Numbered from the stretch's first letter, positions 49,076-61,997 are shown. The stretch: 64,000 nucleotides of DNA from Certhia americana (GCA_018697195.1 CM031864.1:21513943-21577942), one strand, 5' to 3'. Notes: generated from the letters alone by a model not told the origin. Numbers and translations are program-made.

Positions 49076-51119
49076 GAGGAGGGGCATTAACCTGACAAAA
49101 CCTGCAGTATCAACCCATCCTCCTAAGGTCACTGAGAAATTCAAAGGAATTCTGGTTATGTTGATACTGCTTATGTAGTTATGTAGAGTATTCTACTTGC
49201 TGGACATTTTTTCTGAGATTAAATTAAATCCATAAAAAACTTTGTCATGCATTCCTATATTCTCTTCAGGCAGGGTTTTATGATCAACTCTGATGGTATT
49301 ATATTTGCATTAAAAAAATGCAAGTAAACTTGCCTAACTAGGCAGCCAGACTTGTACTACTACACAATTTTTTTCAGTGAGCTGTTAAAAAAAAAAGCCA
49401 CATATTGAAAAACAAAACCAGTACTTGTCTAAAAATGTTCAATGTTACAGGAATTGTATGAAGGGAACCAAAATGTGAGTTCAAAACTACTTTTCTTTAA
49501 TATACACCATCCTCTAGATTGCCTGTCAAGTTGAGGAACACTGCAGATATGAATGCAGCCAGTGCATATGCCAGCTTTCTAAATAAAACCTGTCAGCTTC
49601 ATATTCAAGGGTCTGTTTTCCATGTCTGTCTTCTCAGGCTAACCTCCCTCAGCATTCTACTGTAAACTCAAAAAACAAACTTCCCAGGAGTGCTGCTGTT
49701 GATAAAGAGTGGAGAAAATGCTACAGGTTTTTGATTACTTCTGCTGCCTCAGGTATGGACTTAGGAAAAGCTGTGGGCATGTGTGCCACTGTGCCCTGCT
49801 CCCAGGGCTGAGTGGTGCTGTGCTCTGCACCATCCTCCTCCACAAATCACCCAGTCACAGCAGAGCTACTTCAGCCTTTTCACCTGAGTCACTCCAGCCC
49901 CCATTGCTGGGCTTATGTTTCTGGGATGGCTCCAACTCTAAATTATCGATTATGGCTGAAATTATGAGCTCTTTGAAAACAATGACAAAAATCTCAGGGA
50001 ATATTTAGGATTTTTGCCACTCAGCTACAAGGCCTCATTTTGCATTTGTGAGTCATGTTTTTTATCAATTTATTGAAAAGTCTCTTTTCTCCCTCTTAGA
50101 GAGTTACAAAGGCAGTTCTTGAATAGGTAAAGTAGTAAGCTAATACTAAAGTAGTTGGTTCATTTACTTCAAAGCTCATTTGAGTTTCCACTGTTCTCAC
50201 ACTAATGCCCACATAAATTAATACAGACTCACTATTTCTCTGAGTTCCTCCACCCATCACCATTGCCTCCTGTCTGACTTAGTTTCAGAAATTGTTTAGC
50301 ACAAGGTTTGCCTTTCTGACTGCTGGGTACCTAACACATGGAGTCCCCTCTGTGCCTGGAACATCAGGCTCAGAAATCATTCCACTTGGGACTGGAAGCT
50401 CTGAGTCTGAAAGTGAACAAGTGCATGGGCCATTTTTGGCTCATGTGTGTCAGATCCATGAACTCAGTGGCAAGAAAGGACCATACAAATCACCCTGTGC
50501 CAGTTCATGCAGTTTTGGTTTAGTACAGTAGAGTGACAATCTCACAGGTGACTGCAGGGTCTGTGCAGAGGGCTTTGGATCTAAGACAGAAATCCTGAAC
50601 TGGACCATATTCAACAAGAACCCAGCAGAGAGCGTGGTGCAGGGTGACATGTTGATGGTAATCTGCATTACTAAGCCAGTAAGTGGCTTGCAGCAGTTAG
50701 AGGGTTTTCATAGTATTTATCTTAAGACCTTGATGTAATGAATTGCAATACTGAAAGTTAATAAGCTTATGTACTTGGATCATGATTCCTAGACCTTTCT
50801 AAGAAAAGGGGGCTCAATCTTCAATCTGATCAGTGGCAAATAGAAAGATGTGTGCTTTAGATGCAAAAGTACAACATCAAGATAAGACTGCTGGATCATT
50901 CCCTTGACAGAGACACTATGGAAATAAGGCTTAAATTCATACCTCAAGAATCTAAACAGTTAAATTACAGTATTAGCTTTTTAAATTAAATACTTTGTTA
51001 AAGGAATAAAACAGGATAGAATCAATTTTTATTGCTCTATCATGCCTCTAAACCGATTGCAGCTGTAATAAAATTAGGGATCCCATTTCATTTAAAGCAA
51101 GGAAAGTAATTTTATTTAC
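49076..51119. other. Non-coding stretch, no gene seen
   Basis: Unique DNA. The part at 49740-49960 is GC-richer. Open frames up to 99 codons (49709-50008) have no known content. Confidence 0.55.
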
Positions 51120-51290
51120 TTTTTTCAGTCACGCCCCCACACAAGTGCATGCACAGAGCAATCAGCGGCTGCACTTGTTAGCTTGCTGATTAAATACTTT
51201 GTCACTTAATGCTGCACTAATTAAAGAGAATTGAAGCTGCCTGTGCGTCAGCTAACACGGCATTAACTTAAACTGAAATCCTTACGCTTC
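51120..51290. promoter_or_regulatory. Candidate conserved non-coding element (best of the window)
   Basis: Contains GTGCATGCAC (a perfect 10-base palindrome, 51145-51154), GCACTTGTTAGC, GCTGATTAAATAC, TTTGTCACTTAATGC, GCACTAATTAAAG, GTGCGTCAGC and ACGGCATTAACTT. Several CpG dinucleotides survive in otherwise CpG-poor DNA, and homeodomain, MAF/AP-1-like and TALE-like cores are dense. Surviving CpGs plus high complexity suggest constraint. Target gene unknown; no alignment done. Confidence 0.35.
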
Positions 51291-53179
51291 ATTCATTCCT
51301 TCTGTGCAGAGCCAGGAGGAGGAAGGCCCGTTCTGCTTTTTTTCAGCCAGTAATTCCAATATATCCATCCCCAGCTGCTGAGATTTCTCTGGCCAATAAC
51401 TTCTGATGGCTGTACCAAGCCAATAAAATTTCCTTGTACCTGCAGTCCTGCTGGCTTTGTGACCCACAAGTGCTGAGCCTGGAAGTGCAGCAGTGAAAGC
51501 CAGGGAACTGCTCAGCCCTGCAGCTCCAGCTCCTGCCTGATGCACACCATGGGGTCAGAGGACAGACCCTATTAATCACCTGCTGAAAGTGTTTGCTTGG
51601 CCAAATAATTGCCAATTGTTAGGACAAGTTGAAAGTCCCACCCCTGTACGTCTGCTATTTTGTGAAAATCATGCCTATGTTTTTAAGGGGTCTATAGACT
51701 AATTAATAAGATTCCCAAGTCTTTACATCTCAAAAGTCATGATTTCCAAGGCAACATCAGCATCACTTACAGCGTGACTCCCGCGTTTCATATTTTGTTA
51801 CCAAAACAGAATTATAGACGAGGGAAAACATATAGATCAGGAAAAGCCTCCTTATTGCAAAGTTAACCACATTAAACATATGAGTTTGTTCTCTCCTCTG
51901 CAAATGATATGCACTGAACTGACAAATGAAGTCTAGATTGATTAGCTGCGTAGGTGTGTGTCTGTGTTTGTAGTTCATGGAGCTGATCACTTAATCTAAA
52001 CTGACACTTAGACTATACATGTTTCACCATCACGTTTTTTTGGAATGCAACCAAACAGATGGTGCATGAACATCACAATATAGTCACAAGTTCCCAGAAG
52101 GAGTTAACAATTTTTTTTTTTTTAGAACGGCAGCTCATTATATATCATAACTAAGGTTGTATCACCCATTTCCCTATAAACTGTGATGTTTAAGGGTTTA
52201 CGATGTAACCATGAAAATTCATTCAAACTAGAAAAATAGCCTGAAACCAAGAACACAGTTTTTGTTAAGAAATGTCAAGCAAGTTATCCCATCATCACAG
52301 AGTTTTCATATTTTAAAATTCTCCCCATGCATTCTTAAAATTTGGGAGAGGAGGGAAGGGAGAGCTCCTAAAAGTTTTTTAAAGAAGGTAAACAGTTCAT
52401 ATTTTTACACCAAATTTTAAAGCATAACAGTTTTTTATTATATTTTTGCATGTTATAAGCCAACAAAAGCTGAGAAGCTCAAAATAAAGAAGAATGCTAT
52501 TTCCTGATCAGACCTTCTAAATGTCTCAATTGGAAAGACTTTAGACTCCAGAAATCAGTCTTTTAAAGTATCTATATAGACTGTGCACCCCAAAGGTTGG
52601 TTTCTCCATGCCATTTGTCAGTTTCAAATATTTTAGTCACTGCCCTTAAAATATTTAAAAGCATCAGCAAAAGAACCAATGGGGTTCCATCAACACCAGC
52701 CTTAGCCAGCGCTGTCAGGCTGTAGAAGCACCATCTTGCTCCTGCTACAAGATGGTTTGTACACAAACAAAGTTTCTACACTTTGTTTCACCTCCCTCTC
52801 ACAGGGGAAAACAGAAGCAAAATGAGGTCTAGAGAAAGAAAAAATGAGCCTTTCCTTTTAAGTTTATGTCACACTTGCAAAATTTGGTTTGGAGCTTTTG
52901 GGAGGTAAGGTCAGTTTTCTGCATACAGACACATGTACATGTGCCCTTTTTTGTTGCTTTTTGCTTTAAAAATATCAAGCATTCCCTGCAGAGCATCCCC
53001 CTGTGCCCATCTCTGTGCTTCACTCCAATACATCATTCCGTGTCTTACACTGTTTTCCTTGGAATTTTTGGTCCTATATAAAGTGGGTGATATCCAACTC
53101 CAGACTTGCTCTCCTTACTTCCACAAGCTAAGCTGTATTTTATTTCTTTCTTGGAAGAGCTGCAGGTTAGACAGCAGAT
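51291..53179. other. Non-coding stretch, no gene seen
   Basis: Unique DNA with a T run (52111-52123). The minus-strand frames at 51282-51615 overlap each other in different frames and are not gene-like. TTCTGTGCAGAGCC near 51300 resembles a splice acceptor but leads into nothing recognisable. Confidence 0.5.
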
Positions 53180-54020
53180 GAGATGACAGAGAAAACAAAA
53201 CCATGCAGCATTTCAGAGCTGCCTCCCTATCACTGCATTCTCTGTCTCCGGTTTTCATCTCCTTCATGTTCCTTGTCATTTCTCATATGGCTGGGTGTGT
53301 TTTTTCCCTCTCTGAGTCTGTGAAATGGGGCTTCTCTGTAAAACTCCTCAGACAAGTCTTTAAGTAATTCCCTGTGCTCGTTGCATAGCTATGCTTTGGG
53401 AGAGAACCACGAGGGCATGGCTGTGCCAGTCCCTGGTGTGCCCAGCCCAGAGAGGTCCCTGGGTGCTCCTGAGCAGCGCTGCCAGTGCCAGCCTTGGGCA
53501 GCAGGGCACAGGCAGCTGGGGCAGCCAGGAAAGCACTGTGGGCAGGCCAATTGTAGCAAATTCTCCTGACTACAGAACAGAACTACCTGCAGTGGAGGCC
53601 TGGGACATGTCACCAGCTCTGCTGGGACACAGCTCAGCGCTGTCATGCAGGCTGCAGCTGACTCACTCTGCTGTGCCTGGCTACAGCGTGCACTCCCAGA
53701 CACCTCTGCAGGCACTCAGCAGGAACACAAGTGGGATAAAAGCCATAGGGGTGTACAGGCAGAACTCACTGGCCCAGAAATGGACAAAACCAAGGGAAAA
53801 CCATCACCACAGTCTAGTGCCCTTGGCCTCCCGCTGCCCTGTGACCCCAGGAGGTCACAGAGCCAAATTAGTGAGCAGAGGCAAGTGACCAGTTGTAACC
53901 CAGGTTGTGTATTACAGATCCCACAGCAGCCCTGGGGCACAGCCCTGGTCCCCAGAGCTGCTGCCTGGACTGACTTTTGCACATCTGAACACCAGAGTGT
54001 TTCACAGCTACTCCTCTAGG
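53180..54020. other. GC-richer block, unidentified
   Basis: About 840 bp, the most GC-rich part of the window (peaking at 53390-53560), with CAG/CTG-rich phrases and open frames of 165 and 124 codons in different plus frames and 108 codons on the minus strand. Multi-frame openness points to composition. CCTCTCTGAGTCTGTGAAAT followed by GGGG at about 53308-53331 is faintly MIR-like. No protein family is recognised. Confidence 0.35.
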
Positions 54021-54269
54021 GCAAGTTCTGGTTGGGCTGTACTAAAATAGAGGTCAAAAATGGGATTCTGAAAACATGTTTAATACATGAAAATTATAGG
54101 CACTCAAGTCTAGAAAAAAAAAAGTTTGATATCTGTTGCAGAAAAATATTCATTAGCTATTACTTTAAATGATGAATTCTGGCCCATTCCCATCTGAACA
54201 GCTGGCAAGCATCCTGTTACAATCAGGTTGGATTTGGAGGGTTGTGAGTGTTGGGGTTTCTTGATGAAG
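54021..54269. other. Short non-coding stretch
   Basis: Nothing recognisable beyond a short A run (54115-54123). Confidence 0.6.
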
Positions 54270-54550
54270 ATATTGCATTATAATTACAGTCTATAAAGAC
54301 TTTCTATTAGCTTATTAAGACTTTTGTTTGTTGTCTGCATGAATTATATTTCTTAATAGTACTTAATTAAATATAAAACAATGGTTCTAGAGGCAAAAAA
54401 AGTCATCAAATGCGTTAATAAAACCTTTTGAAAATGCAAGTGATCATTTAAGTGATGAAAGACATTTGTGCACAGCATCCTTGCTTATTCAGATGGTTGA
54501 TTGCTACATGATCACGATTTCTTTTGTTTTGCTCACTCAACATATGTTCC
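54270..54550. promoter_or_regulatory. Possible conserved non-coding element
   Basis: AT-rich but complex, with TTGCATTATAATTACAG, CTTATTAAGAC, TTAATAGTACTTAATTAAAT, ATGCGTTAATAAAAC and GATTGCTACATGATCACG. Homeodomain cores are very dense. It could also be neutral AT-rich sequence. Confidence 0.22.
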
Positions 54551-55157
54551 ATGCCTTGTAAACTGCATACCTGTAAGCAGCATCCCATTTTACATATGGG
54601 ATTAGAGTTAGATTAGTGAGATTCATACATCCTGTGCTCTTTTTCTGAACAGATTTGCCTGGAATGTTTTCAGGCTGACATTAACAAGATATGGCAACAT
54701 GAAATGGAAAAGTGCTATACTGCTTAGAATCATCTGTGAGCTTAAATGTGTGCTTGTCTAGATTGGGGTTTTTTCACTTAATATTGGCCCACCCATATCT
54801 GTGATGTTAGTGATGGTCAGTGATTTTTTTTTACTAAAAAATTATTGAACAATGTTTTCCTTTGGTTTTTTCTGTACCAAAGAAAGTAAAATCTGTTCCT
54901 TTGGCATACAGAGGAAAAACTTGATTCAGCAGTTCCTAAATTATAATGTTGCAAGTATACTGCCATCCTTGGTGGTTCCTGGCATACATAGCTGCAGGAT
55001 AGAATCAGATAATTTAGGGTTAAATATTTCCTAAACCTGATAAAAAAATAGCTCACTTCATATGCTCAGCAAAATCAAGAGAAACCATTTGCACCATTGG
55101 CAGTAGAATTTATTTTTATCTACAACATTCTGGGAAAAAATAAAAAAATCTGAGTAA
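54551..55157. other. Unique AT-rich non-coding DNA
   Basis: No gene or repeat recognised. Short open frames on both strands only. Confidence 0.6.
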
Positions 55158-55232
55158 GATTGTCTTTAGTCACAAACTCTTTGGGGCAAGGACTGCCTTT
55201 CCTCACAGCACCCAAGAACACATTGAACCCAA
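55158..55232 (+). mobile_element. Possible ancient amniote interspersed repeat tail
   Basis: AAACTCTTTGGGGCAAGGAC followed by TGCCTTTCC and then CACAGCACCCAAGAACA resembles a tail phrase that I recall as common in turtle and other amniote genomes (aactctttggggcagggac, then cagcacctagcaca). The match covers two blocks in the right order and spacing. I cannot assign the family with confidence (an L2/CR1-like LINE or SINE tail). Confidence 0.4.
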
Positions 55233-58200
55233 GTCATGGCTCCAGCTTTTAGGAAAACTGGCACAGAGAGGAATAAGACAGCAATGTCTGTTACATGATG
55301 TCCTTTGGTGTCTTTGCTGACACCTTGAATATGGACTGCGTATTGCTTGAACCCCTTGAAGAGGGGAAACACCAAGATTCCTGCTTTCACTGGCCTATCA
55401 TGCATGTCATTTAATATTTTTAAGACTCTTGCTTTGCAATTTGTCATCACATAAAATAGAGGAAATGTCACTTATTCTAAAAGGCTATATTTAACACACA
55501 GAGAAACTGCATTCAAATGCAAGTAAGATTGTGACAAGCCATGAAATGTGTAAAATTACAAATAATGCAAAATTAGATTCTTAGTCAGAGAAATTAAAGG
55601 TTTCAAAGTGCATGAAACCTTTGCCTCCTTCCCATGTAACACAGCAGTACAGAGCTGGTGGCAGGCTGAACAATTGGTAGCTTGCTATGCCATCAGTAAA
55701 GACAGAAAGATTTCCTTTTACTCTCTCTTTCTATGGAAAATTATCTTCAATTTTTATTATAATAAAGAGCAAGCATCAAGTTTAGTCTTAGCAGCACGTC
55801 TCCACTCATGTTGTGAATGTCATTGTAACAGGAATCTGAAAAGTCTTACTAGTAAGAATATATCTTGCTTTTATACAAATCATTGCAGTCAGAGGGGTAT
55901 TGGGCACCTGTAAATCATTGTCAGGATCTTGTTTGCAGACCCTCAAGGCAGTGCTCAGCCCTGGTGCCTGACTGTCCCTATCTGTCCAGAGCCCAGACAG
56001 AAGCATGCTGGCAGCTCAGCACAAATGAAGAAATCACAAGGCTGAAAGTCACATCCTGTCCATGAATCTGAGATCTGAAATTGCTTTTACCTCTGCAAAA
56101 TCCTTACTTCTCATTGTACCCATCTCCCAATGGCTTCTGGAAAAATATTTCAACTCCTTGGAATTTCTGTAGAAATCTCTGGTCTTGTGGAACTAGGACC
56201 AAGTTGGATTCAGCTTTTGCAAGCTTCTTGTATGTGTGTGGCTCTTAAACCTGTGAAAGGACACTGAAGAAGACAGAAAGATACACCACTGGCTCAGAGA
56301 AGGCAAGCTTTCTGAGGACAGTTTGTACTCAAGGGTAATGGATCCTTTTCCTGATTCAAGAATAGAATACATCTGGATCAGTTTTTTCTTCAAGAGCAGA
56401 GGGAAATTTGGGCACACTGGTGTGAAAGCAGGGCTCCTTCAGAAACATTCCTTTGAGCTTTTTCTCTTCTGTTTTGTACAACAGTTGTACTCTAAAAGCA
56501 AATACTTCTCTCTGTGTCTGTCTGCAATAACTCTAAATCCTGATAAAATGCATTATATGACAATTCTGCTTATTTTCATGAAGTATTCTACCATGTTAAA
56601 ATTCTTGCTGCTGTCACAAATAAACCAGTGTAATGATCTGCTTAGAATCTCTGAGAGGGAAAAATATAAATTAGTAAATCATTATGTAATTATCATTCTC
56701 TGGATCTTCCACACAATGGTACCTTCACCAGGCTGCAACTCTGATTTAGTAGCAAGCGATTATTACAGTTATTTTGATATTGAGTGGAAGAGTTTCATAT
56801 CTTCTAAAAGTAGGAAAACTGCCCTATAGAGCAAGATGTACCCTTCAGTCTAGGAAAGGAGTTGGACAACATGTAGAAGGGCCAAGAATTGAGATGTGAT
56901 GCAAACTTGTATGATGTAAAGATGCAAGAGGACAGAATGGACCATCAGACCAAACACTGACAAAATGTTCCAAAGTACCCTGGAGTAAAAGAGATAGAGA
57001 GAAAACAGACTTTTAAGGAAACAAACAAAAAAAAAAAGAAGTTAGAAGAGCAAAAATGTAAACAAACAAGTCCTAAGCTAATGAACACCCATGAAGAAAA
57101 AGGCAATGAGAGTGTGTGTGTCTGCATCTGCACTTGGGTAGGCACCCAACCTCCTGTGCAACCAGCATCTTCTTGGGGGAAGCGAAAGCCTTTCCACTGG
57201 CCAGAACAGATCTCTTCCCCCAGTGTGGCTTTTGTCATTGATTCAGTTTTCTGGCTAGAAATTATTGGTCTGGCCTCAATAAACTGTCAAGAGAAGTAGC
57301 ATCTGTTATGTAAGGCAAATTGGCGAGGACTACATTGAAGTGGGATTTGAATAATGGTTGTTTTCTTCAAAATTTAGACTATTTCCAATTTTTTTATAAC
57401 TACAGATGTAATTAAATAATTCATATAAATTCAGGGCACACATGGGTTTTATTACTGGGCTTGGACTTCAGTTCTATCTCAACATACATTTTGATGAGAA
57501 TTAGGCCTAAATTACAGTCTCCAAAATTCTCCCCCAAGCTGGTGAGGACTCAAAGTTAGGGCCTTATTTGCCTCAATTTTATATTTGTTTTTCACCCTTA
57601 TAAATTCTGTGGAATTGTTTCATATTTATCCTTGTATCCTTACAAAGAAAACCCTTGTACAAAGTTTAGTCCCAGATAGCAGTTTACTCTCTTGTTCTGA
57701 ATTTACTTGTCACATTGCCCTAGTATTCATAGTCCTATTTCTATTCCTAATTTTCACCAGAAGTATATCAGCCAAAAATGTGATAAATACATATGCATAT
57801 ACTGTATTTCTCTTGATTGCTGTGGAAAAGTACTTTGTGCTGTAATAAAAATAAGTGTATTATAGTAGGAACCATTAAAATGTAGGCTCAGTCACTATAT
57901 TTTGAAAATGCACTTTCCATTCCATCCTGTGTAGGCCTACACCTCTTCGAATAATAACCAACACATCAGGAAAAAGGTTTCAGTTCTTCATATTCCTGAT
58001 ATTAACACCTTTACTGGAATGGTGTAATGCAAACAGCACAGGCAGCAACATATATTATCTTTGTTATGTATTCTTATTAACAGAAGAATATGCTAAGTAT
58101 GCATTTAATCCAAACTCCTTTAAAAGAGTTGAGAGGACACTAGGAGGAATATATGCTCATCCTTGACCAAGTTTTGAATTCCTAATTGGAATTCTGCCTG

Positions 58201-58344
58201 CAATAGAGATTGGAGCTGGGTGCCTGCCTCAGTTCCAGAGGAACTCCAGGGTGGGTGCCACCAACAGACCCATGGGTACTACTCACTGCCTGGAGCCAAG
58301 ATGACACAGAGGAACACTTCTGAGGTTTGATTTTAACATGTGAA
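55233..58344. other. Non-coding stretch, no gene seen
   Basis: Unique DNA. It contains the longest open frame in the window (56323-56829, 168 codons), which has no signal peptide, domain or recognisable homology and sits in AT-rich DNA. I do not call it. Confidence 0.55.
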
Positions 58345-58368
58345 ACTGCCCCTGACTGATGGGGCAGT
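58345..58368. repeat. GC-rich perfect hairpin, 8-bp stem
   Basis: ACTGCCCC (58345-58352) and GGGGCAGT (58361-58368) pair exactly around TGACTGAT. It would be stable for its length, but it is not followed by a T run that would suggest a terminator-like element, and the genome is eukaryotic. Confidence 0.8.
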
Positions 58369-59540
58369 AAGAACCTCCCGCTTTTGCATTTCTGATCCAA
58401 AACTTTTTAATAGTTGTTTGTCTTATGGAATTGTTGAAAACAAAGTTTCGTTCTAATTTGAACCAGAGGTACTACCAAATTTTAACTATTTTCCCATGAG
58501 GGATGTTTCAGTTTCAGACACATGGTAAGAACAGGGAGGGAATAGTAAGTTGCTGCCATGAAAGAGTACATGAAGTGCTTGTGCTTTTCTGATTTTTTGC
58601 CCCTTACTGCCATATATGCTCATATATGTATATCTTCATGTTTTACCTGAGCAGAACTCCTTTTTTAACAAGAATTATGCCACAGTTTATTCCAGTACCA
58701 AACTAATTAAGAATTTACACTCAGTGTTGAAAGGCACAGGTTTCCATTTTGCATCTAATTAGTTTAGGGAAATAAAGCAGTAGAGTCAACAATGCCCTTC
58801 AATGTCTGTGAGGGGACACTTGCCCAGCCTGGCTACAAACCCTGTCATGCTCACAGCACATCCAACCAAAAGCATTGCAAGCATTGCCAGCAACACAAGA
58901 GCTGGCAAACCTCGCTGCAGTTCATTGATTCATAAGGCAGAGACTGTATAAACAGCTCCTGAAAACCGTGCCACTGAGCCACCAGGAAAGGCAGCTTCTT
59001 CCAAGAACAGGATCTGCCACAGCAGTGCTGTTTCATCAGGAACATGTCTAGAGCCCGAGGAAGGGAGAAGGGGTGGGCAGCTGGCACACTGCCTCTCCCC
59101 AGCTTCCTCCTCATTGGGCTTCAGAAAGGCACAGGAAGGAAGGTGGTACTAATCAAACAGGGCCCTCCAAGGGCCAAGCAGCACTGCACTTAGAACAGCA
59201 GAGCTGCCAGCAGGGTAAGCCATGTGCAAGCCTCGGTGGGCACCAGGACGTGGGGGTCACTGCCTCTGCCCTGCTCCCCCAGGTCCTGCCCTGCTCTCTG
59301 GCAGGGACCTTGTCTGGTGAGTCTGAGAATGGTGACACCATGAACAAAAACTATGCCAAGATATTTCTGCTCTGGCAGGGATGGGCCAACTACTCTTCTC
59401 CAGTAAAGAAGTTTGTGAGACCCAACACAATCTTTCAGGAGCAAGCCCAGTGCCTGTGTGGGGAGGCAGCCCAGCTTCTGGGGGAAACACAATGCCAAGG
59501 CCCTGGGGACAGCAACTGCTGAAGAGCCCACAGCATTGTC
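58369..59540. other. Non-coding stretch, GC-richer from 58800
   Basis: From about 58800 to 59540 the DNA is GC-richer. Open frames exist on both strands at the same place (149 codons plus at 59073-59522; 113 and 77 codons minus at 59190-59531). No family features are seen, so composition is the likely cause. Confidence 0.4.
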
Positions 59541-61969
59541 TGTAAGTGTGGGAGTTTTAAATTACGACAGTATCCAGGAGAAACTGTAATGTGGACAAAC
59601 TAAATTATTCCTGGATTTACAGTCACATGCAGAATTATCTTTTCTTTCTCTGCCAGATTGTTCTGTGATATTTCTGAGTTACTATGACCCATAGCAGAAG
59701 AAGGTGAAAGGATTTCTGCCTTGCAAAGAAAGATGTCTTTTCATTTTCCCTGTCTTGTCTACTTTTTAATTTTTTTTTTAACTTACAGAGCAGCTAAAAT
59801 TGAAATCTAGATGTAGTGATATGATACCTATTAACTCTATTTTCTATACTATTAAAGCAAATGTGTAAGACTGAAGTGCTTTTATGGTATCCTCGATTAT
59901 TTCTAACAGTACTTGGTGGGGGGTGATCATCAGCTCAGCTCTGGGATGAGTAAATCTATTATAAATCTGTTATATTTCAAAAGGAACAGCAGAGGTGTTA
60001 TTCTCCAGCTGGAAACTAGTATTTCTCTTGGTAAGGATTTTTGTCTTCAATATTCTTTCCCCTCTTGTGGATTTGCCACTATAACACTTGGCATTCAATG
60101 GATCACATCAAGCAGGTAACTGAAAGGGTACACCTCTATTTATTTTTAAATAGTAAGCCACTTCCTTGCTATCTATATGAAATTTCTAGGTATTATATTA
60201 TTAAATAAATTTTTAAAGTGCATGCCAAATTGATTTATAAAAAAGCAAATCAGGTTAAAAACATTGGAATTGGAAAATACTTTGCACCAAGCTTCTTTGC
60301 AGGTTTGTGACCTGCAAAATGCAGTTAGCTTGCTTAAGCTGTGATTTTCTTTTATGATATGTGGGTAGCCATTAAATTGATATGAGCCTCTTCAAATACA
60401 GTTTACACATTGGACCAAAATCTGAAAAAAAAAGAAAAGAGTGTTTTGCTAGTTATGCTCATATAAATGAGATAATAAATACTACTACTACTAATAATAA
60501 TAATTGTAGTAGTAGAAGATCAAATTTTAATTAAGCATTTATAAATGTTTCTGAATTTCTCCTACAAACACCTCTGTGGAAGAAAAAGACAAAATATTTG
60601 ATGCAGGAATACTAAATCATAAGTCACCCCATTGGTGGAAAATGGATGGAAAGCAAGAGAGGGTGACTACCCAAGTTTGCTTCTTACTGTCTCCTATATC
60701 ATTGATTCCTTTTGGCACTTTCTATCTAAAACACAATTAAGTTGTTCAATCTTCATCATCGTGCTACCTGTCGAACTTTGTACTGCCAGAATTGTGCTGC
60801 TTTATTTGGAAAGAATTAAAATTATCTACTAAAAAGTTAGAAAATGTTTGATGCTTGGGTTTGGAGGAAGTGGTTGTTCTTGATCATCTGTCAAGAGTAT
60901 AAAGAACACACTATTGCTGCATGTGCTGTGTACAACTCATGAAAATTAAGTGTGAGACGAAACAAGAAGTGTAGATCATGATTTTTTGCTTTTAAAATCT
61001 GTGCTCACATTTACTCAAGTTTATCATTATCATGACATCACTCATCTCATTCTTCTCTTAGTCCTCAGGTAGTTAAGACAGAAATTAGTGTATGGGAGGT
61101 GAAACAGTCTTAGCTCCTCTGCTTCATGAAATCTTACAGATATCAAGGCCAGCAAGAGATTTTAGCCATGTCTGTTCTAAAAATTACACAAAATGAGGTT
61201 ACTTTCACTCCCAGAAGATGAAGTTGTTGAGCTGCAATGGAGGTACGTGGACAGTAACAAAGAGGCACTCCTCTAACAAAGAGCTGGTGATATAAACACT
61301 GGCCAGCAGTTACAGCATTTGCTGTAACTTGTCCTAATCCTACTGCATGAGTTGTGAGATGAGGAAAACTCTGCAATTCAATTTTAAGAAGATAGCAGTA
61401 TGCCTGAAATATAACTGAGAAGACTTGTGGACACCCATGATTAGGAAATTTCTAAGTAACATGTATTGTATGTCTCTGGCTAAAGGCGTCACTGGTAGGA
61501 CTTTCTTTTCCACAGATAATTACAGGAGTTGCAATGTAAAGCAACCAAAATGTGCATTTAAGTGATCATGATTAGGTGAGGAGCCCAAGTCTCAGCATCA
61601 GAAATGACAAACAACCATGTGAGCATTGCACTAATAGGCACTATTGCTGCAAGGCAGAGAGAGGACAGACACTGGCACTTACCAGTGTTCCCCAACTAAA
61701 ACTGCTGATCCAGTGAAAGATATTAGATTTCTAAAAACCCTGCCCATTTAAATCCTAGAATATCAGCACTAAAAAACAGTACTATTAGCGTTTTGCATAT
61801 ACAAATATAAATATACCCGTATCTGCATTATAAAGGCTTGTATTGATAAGCAAATAGTTTAGGATATTTCTTAAAGTTTTTAGCACAGTAATGATCATCA
61901 GGTTATTGAAGAGGGGTATGACAGAAAGGAGAAGTTTTCTACCTCATTTACCATGAATAATAGTCAATC
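59541..61969. other. Unique AT-rich non-coding DNA
   Basis: Contains the trinucleotide hairpin at 60482-60515 and a short A/G run at 60424-60440. No gene is recognised. Confidence 0.55.
60482..60515. repeat. Trinucleotide hairpin, CTA/TAG arms
   Basis: CTACTACTAC (60482-60491) and GTAGTAGTAG (60506-60515) are exact inverted arms around a 14-base TAATAA-type loop. The tract is a compound microsatellite, (ACT)n then (ATA)n then (GTA)n, that is self-complementary. Confidence 0.85.
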
Positions 61970-61997
61970 TTTATGAGTCTTTATGATCTTTATGACC
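61970..61997 (+). repeat. Three tandem TTTATGA units
   Basis: TTTATGAGTC (61970-61979), TTTATGATC (61980-61988) and TTTATGACC (61989-61997) sit head to tail just upstream of the SINE. The middle unit is repeated exactly after the SINE (62149-62157). Confidence 0.8.

Noticed and set aside
53391..53888. Open frame of 165 codons, plus strand
   Set aside because: The most GC-rich part of the window. Three frames on two strands are open together, and the content is low in informative motifs.
56323..56829. Open frame of 168 codons, plus strand
   Set aside because: Longest frame in the window, but AT-rich, with no domain, signal peptide or splice context, and in the range expected by chance over six frames of 64 kb.
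59073..59522. Open frame of 149 codons, plus strand
   Set aside because: Overlaps open minus-strand frames, so the openness follows composition. No family resemblance.
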